Shown here in pieces: positions 6,026 to 7,883 of a stretch of 7,883 nt of DNA. Each line of letters opens with the position of its first letter. The first letter of the stretch is position 1. The position numbers were made by a program, and so were the translations under genes. The notes beneath the pieces are model-generated. The model was not told where the DNA came from and ran no database searches. It saw only the letters and a list, made by a program, of their open reading frames with translations. Source of the DNA: Alphaproteobacteria bacterium (GTDB lineage Bacteria; Pseudomonadota; Alphaproteobacteria; UBA8366); assembly GCA_030743445.1 (NCBI GenBank), contig JASLSL010000019.1, positions 1 through 7,883 on the forward strand, in the 5' to 3' direction.

Positions 6026-7228
6026 ATGTCGATTCTCGCCGCTCGTCTCGGGCGCATCAAGCCCTCGCCGACACTCGCCGTCACCGCGATGGCGCAGGAC
6101 ATGAAACGCGCCGGCCGCGACGTCATCGGCCTCGGCGCCGGCGAACCCGACTTCGACACCCCGCAATACGTCGTCGACGCGGCGATCAAGGCGATGGCGG
6201 ACGGCGAGACCAAGTATCCGCCGCCGGCCGGCATCATCGAGCTGCGCGAGGCGGCGTGCCGCAAGTTCGAGCGCGAGAACGGCCTGACCTACACGCCGGA
6301 CGAGATCTGCGTCGGCGTCGGCGGCAAGCAGATCATCTACAACGCGATGATGGCGACCCTGGATCCCGGCGACGAGGTCATCGTGCCGGCGCCCTATTGG
6401 GTCAGCTACACCGACATCGTGCTGCTCGCCGAGGGCACGCCGGTCGTCGTCGAGGGCGTCGAGGAAACCGGCTTCAAGATGATGCCCGACCAGCTCGAGG
6501 CGGCGATCACGCCGAAGACCAAGTGGCTGTTCATGAACAGTCCCTCGAACCCGACCGGCGCGGCCTACACCAAGGACGAGCTCGCGGCGCTGGCCGAGGT
6601 GCTGATGCGCCACAAGCAGATCACGGTGTTCGCCGACGACATCTACGAGCACATCATCTACGACGATTTCGAGTTCAACACCCTGGCCCAGATCGAGCCC
6701 GGGCTGAAGGACCGCACGCTGACCATGAACGGGGTCTCCAAGGCCTATTGCATGACCGGCTGGCGCGTCGGTTTCGCCGGCGGCCCGAAGGACCTGATCA
6801 AGGGCATCAACACCATGCAGTCGCAGAACTGCACCGGCACCTCGATCATCAGCCAATGGGCGGCGGCAGCGGCGCTCGACGGCGACACCAGCTTCATCCA
6901 GGAGAACGTCAAGGTGTTCAAGGAACGTCGCGACCTGGTGGTCTCGATGCTGAACCAGGCCAAAGGCATCACCTGCGCCACGCCGGAGGGTGCGTTCTAC
7001 GTCTACCCGTCGTGCGCCGGGATGATCGGCGGCAAGACGCCGGACGGCAAGACGCTCGAGACCGACGGCGACGTCGTCACCTACCTGTTGGAGGCCGAGG
7101 GCGTCGCCGTGGTGCAGGGCGAGGCGTTCGGGCTGTCGCCCTATTTCCGCATCTCCTACGCGACCTCGACCGATTTGCTGGAGGACGCCTGCCAGCGCAT
7201 CCAGCGCGCCTGCGCCGCGCTCGACTGA
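6026..7228 (+). CDS. aatA: Pyridoxal-phosphate aminotransferase, aspartate aminotransferase class Igamma
   Basis: A 400-residue cytosolic fold-type I enzyme that transfers the amino group of aspartate (in several relatives also prephenate) to 2-oxoglutarate, linking the TCA cycle to amino-acid synthesis. Seen: N-terminal RLGRIKPSPTLAVTAMA, GLGAGEPDFDTP (35-46) near the active site, PAPYWVSY (121-128) holding the Trp that stacks on the cofactor, SNPTG (174-178, Asn175), DDIYEH (204-209, Asp204 and Tyr207), NGVSKAYCMTGWRVGFAGG with the Schiff-base Lys239, and FRISYATS with the carboxylate-binding Arg375. The length is the family norm, and the text closely follows rhizobial AatA-type proteins as I remember them. 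The ATG at 6026 is chosen because AAAGGA precedes it by 7 nt and homologues begin here; the longer reading from 5969 crosses the promoter. Whether it also uses prephenate cannot be decided by eye. Confidence 0.95.
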   Translation: MSILAARLGRIKPSPTLAVTAMAQDMKRAGRDVIGLGAGEPDFDTPQYVVDAAIKAMADGETKYPPPAGIIELREAACRKFERENGLTYTPDEICVGVGGKQIIYNAMMATLDPGDEVIVPAPYWVSYTDIVLLAEGTPVVVEGVEETGFKMMPDQLEAAITPKTKWLFMNSPSNPTGAAYTKDELAALAEVLMRHKQITVFADDIYEHIIYDDFEFNTLAQIEPGLKDRTLTMNGVSKAYCMTGWRVGFAGGPKDLIKGINTMQSQNCTGTSIISQWAAAAALDGDTSFIQENVKVFKERRDLVVSMLNQAKGITCATPEGAFYVYPSCAGMIGGKTPDGKTLETDGDVVTYLLEAEGVAVVQGEAFGLSPYFRISYATSTDLLEDACQRIQRACAALD

Positions 7229-7253
7229 CGTACGCAAACCTCGATTCGATTGG

Positions 7254-7269
7254 CCGGGTGCAAGCCCGG
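7254..7269 (+). terminator. Weak stem-loop downstream of the aminotransferase gene
   Basis: CCGGGT-GCAA-GCCCGG forms a 6-bp stem (last pair a G-U wobble) closed by a GCAA tetraloop of the stable GNRA type, 25 bp after the stop codon. There is no U-run after it, so it is at best a weak or Rho-assisted terminator or an RNA-stabilising hairpin. Confidence 0.3.
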
Positions 7270-7311
7270 ACGATGCGAGCTTCCTTGATGCGCACGCAAT
7301 GGTATAGTTAA

Positions 7312-7338
7312 CTTCTAGATGCTCTTGTATTAGAAGAG
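7312..7338. promoter_or_regulatory. AT-rich intergenic region with overlapping inverted repeats before the last gene
   Basis: CTTCTA (7312-7317) and TAGAAG (7331-7336) are perfect inverted arms 13 bp apart; the alternative CTCTT (7322-7326) and AAGAG (7334-7338) overlaps the right arm, so two mutually exclusive hairpins are possible. A -10-like TATAGT lies at 7303-7308, but only a poorly spaced -35 (TTGATG, 7285-7290, 12 bp) is visible. The site is 66 bp before the start of the next gene and could be an operator or a leader structure. No gene is seen in 7229-7404. Confidence 0.3.
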
Positions 7339-7404
7339 TCGATCGATGCCGCTTGCTGATTCCATACCGCAAAATCGGCGATTGGCATCCGTGGGGAGGG
7401 GAAA

Positions 7405-7883
7405 ATGACTGGCAACGATAACGAGTCGACGACTAGCGAAAATTCGACGGAAGCTGTCGAGATAGTATTTACGGCGACTGCCAGGACGGTCGGGGAGTTG
7501 AAAGAGCGGCAATCGGCCCTGCAGCCGATGCGGCGGAAGACGCAATATTTCCGGCTCGTGTTCATGGGTCTTGGCGGCCTATTAATTCTGGCTTCACCAC
7601 TTTTACTCCTATTCGATTTCGAAAAATACGAGATGGCCGTCACGTTCCTTTACGGCATCGTGACGTTTGGGGCCGGATTTGGGTTACATAACCGATTTCA
7701 GGATGTAGAGCAGGAATTACGCGATCTCGAATTCGAGATCGAGCTTGCGGGCTACGACATCAGCGAACGCGAGATTCGCGCCGAACGCATGTTCCGACGA
7801 AACGAATATGAACTTCTCAAATACTATCATCTGAACCTGCGTCAAAATCGCTGGATGCTGCTGGTTGGAATCCTATGCATAGT
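7405..7883 (+). CDS. Multi-pass membrane protein, TRADD-N-associated membrane domain-like (3' end outside window)
   Basis: The first 159 residues of a protein that continues past the window. The ATG at 7405 follows a strong GGAGG at 7395-7399 (5 nt spacing). Residues 1-45 are polar and Ser/Thr/Glu-rich with no signal peptide; two hydrophobic helices follow (about 50-70 and 77-94), then a charged, probably coiled-coil stretch (about 97-145), then the start of a third hydrophobic helix at MLLVGILCI (151-159). The junction AERMFRRNEYELLKYY (126-141) plus LRQNRWMLLVGILCI resembles, from memory, the TRADD-N-associated two-helix membrane domain (first noted in cyanobacteria) predicted in bacterial conflict systems. 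Codons such as TTA, CTA, ATA and GTA are common here and rare in the other genes, and G+C is visibly lower, which suggests horizontal acquisition. Function is unproven; it could be another coiled-coil membrane protein. Confidence 0.75.
   Translation, partial: MTGNDNESTTSENSTEAVEIVFTATARTVGELKERQSALQPMRRKTQYFRLVFMGLGGLLILASPLLLLFDFEKYEMAVTFLYGIVTFGAGFGLHNRFQDVEQELRDLEFEIELAGYDISEREIRAERMFRRNEYELLKYYHLNLRQNRWMLLVGILCI

Noticed and set aside
5897..7372. Apparent N-terminal extension of the dioxygenase to 770 residues
   Set aside because: The extension is antisense to the aminotransferase gene and crosses the divergent promoter region; the oxygenase family begins at the ATG at 5896.
7308..7643. 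111-residue minus-strand frame opposite the last gene
   Set aside because: It has no family features, while the plus-strand frame has a strong Shine-Dalgarno sequence, membrane helices and a domain-like motif.

Overview
The window is a high-GC bacterial chromosome segment, by gene style most likely an alphaproteobacterium (Rhodospirillales- or Rhizobiales-like). The UvrB and the class Igamma aspartate aminotransferase read like alphaproteobacterial proteins, and codon third positions are strongly G/C-biased up to about position 7230. The lineage is an inference; there is no rRNA or other direct marker.

Layout: positions 1-5896 are read on the minus strand, so in transcription order they run phyH-like dioxygenase (5060-5896), VIT/VWA sortase substrate (2650-4923), class GN sortase (2078-2647), EamA-type transporter (1044-1892) and uvrB (1-1009; its 3' end is outside the window). 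A plus-strand aminotransferase gene (6026-7228) diverges from the dioxygenase across a 129-bp control region. A lower-GC tail (from about 7230) carries the start of a plus-strand membrane-protein gene that leaves the window at 7883.

The most distinctive part is the sortase pair. Sortases are rare in Gram-negative bacteria. A dedicated system of one sortase and one VIT/VWA substrate (first described from marine Proteobacteria) is known, and this is that arrangement: two genes 2 nt apart, substrate first. Two things differ from the textbook version: the C-terminal sorting signal has no canonical LPXTG, only a TAT-type remnant before the membrane anchor, and the two-component regulators and OmpA-like partner often linked to such systems are not adjacent here. 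Three tandem 10-bp repeats lie just upstream of the substrate gene.

A ~115-bp composite palindromic element fills most of the gap between the sortase stop and the EamA gene. The EamA gene and uvrB are 34 bp apart and probably co-transcribed, with an inverted repeat over the uvrB ribosome-binding region.

The terminal partial gene encodes a multi-pass membrane protein whose coiled-coil/membrane junction resembles the TRADD-N-associated membrane domain known from predicted bacterial conflict systems. With the composition shift, it may be the edge of an accessory island that continues beyond the window.
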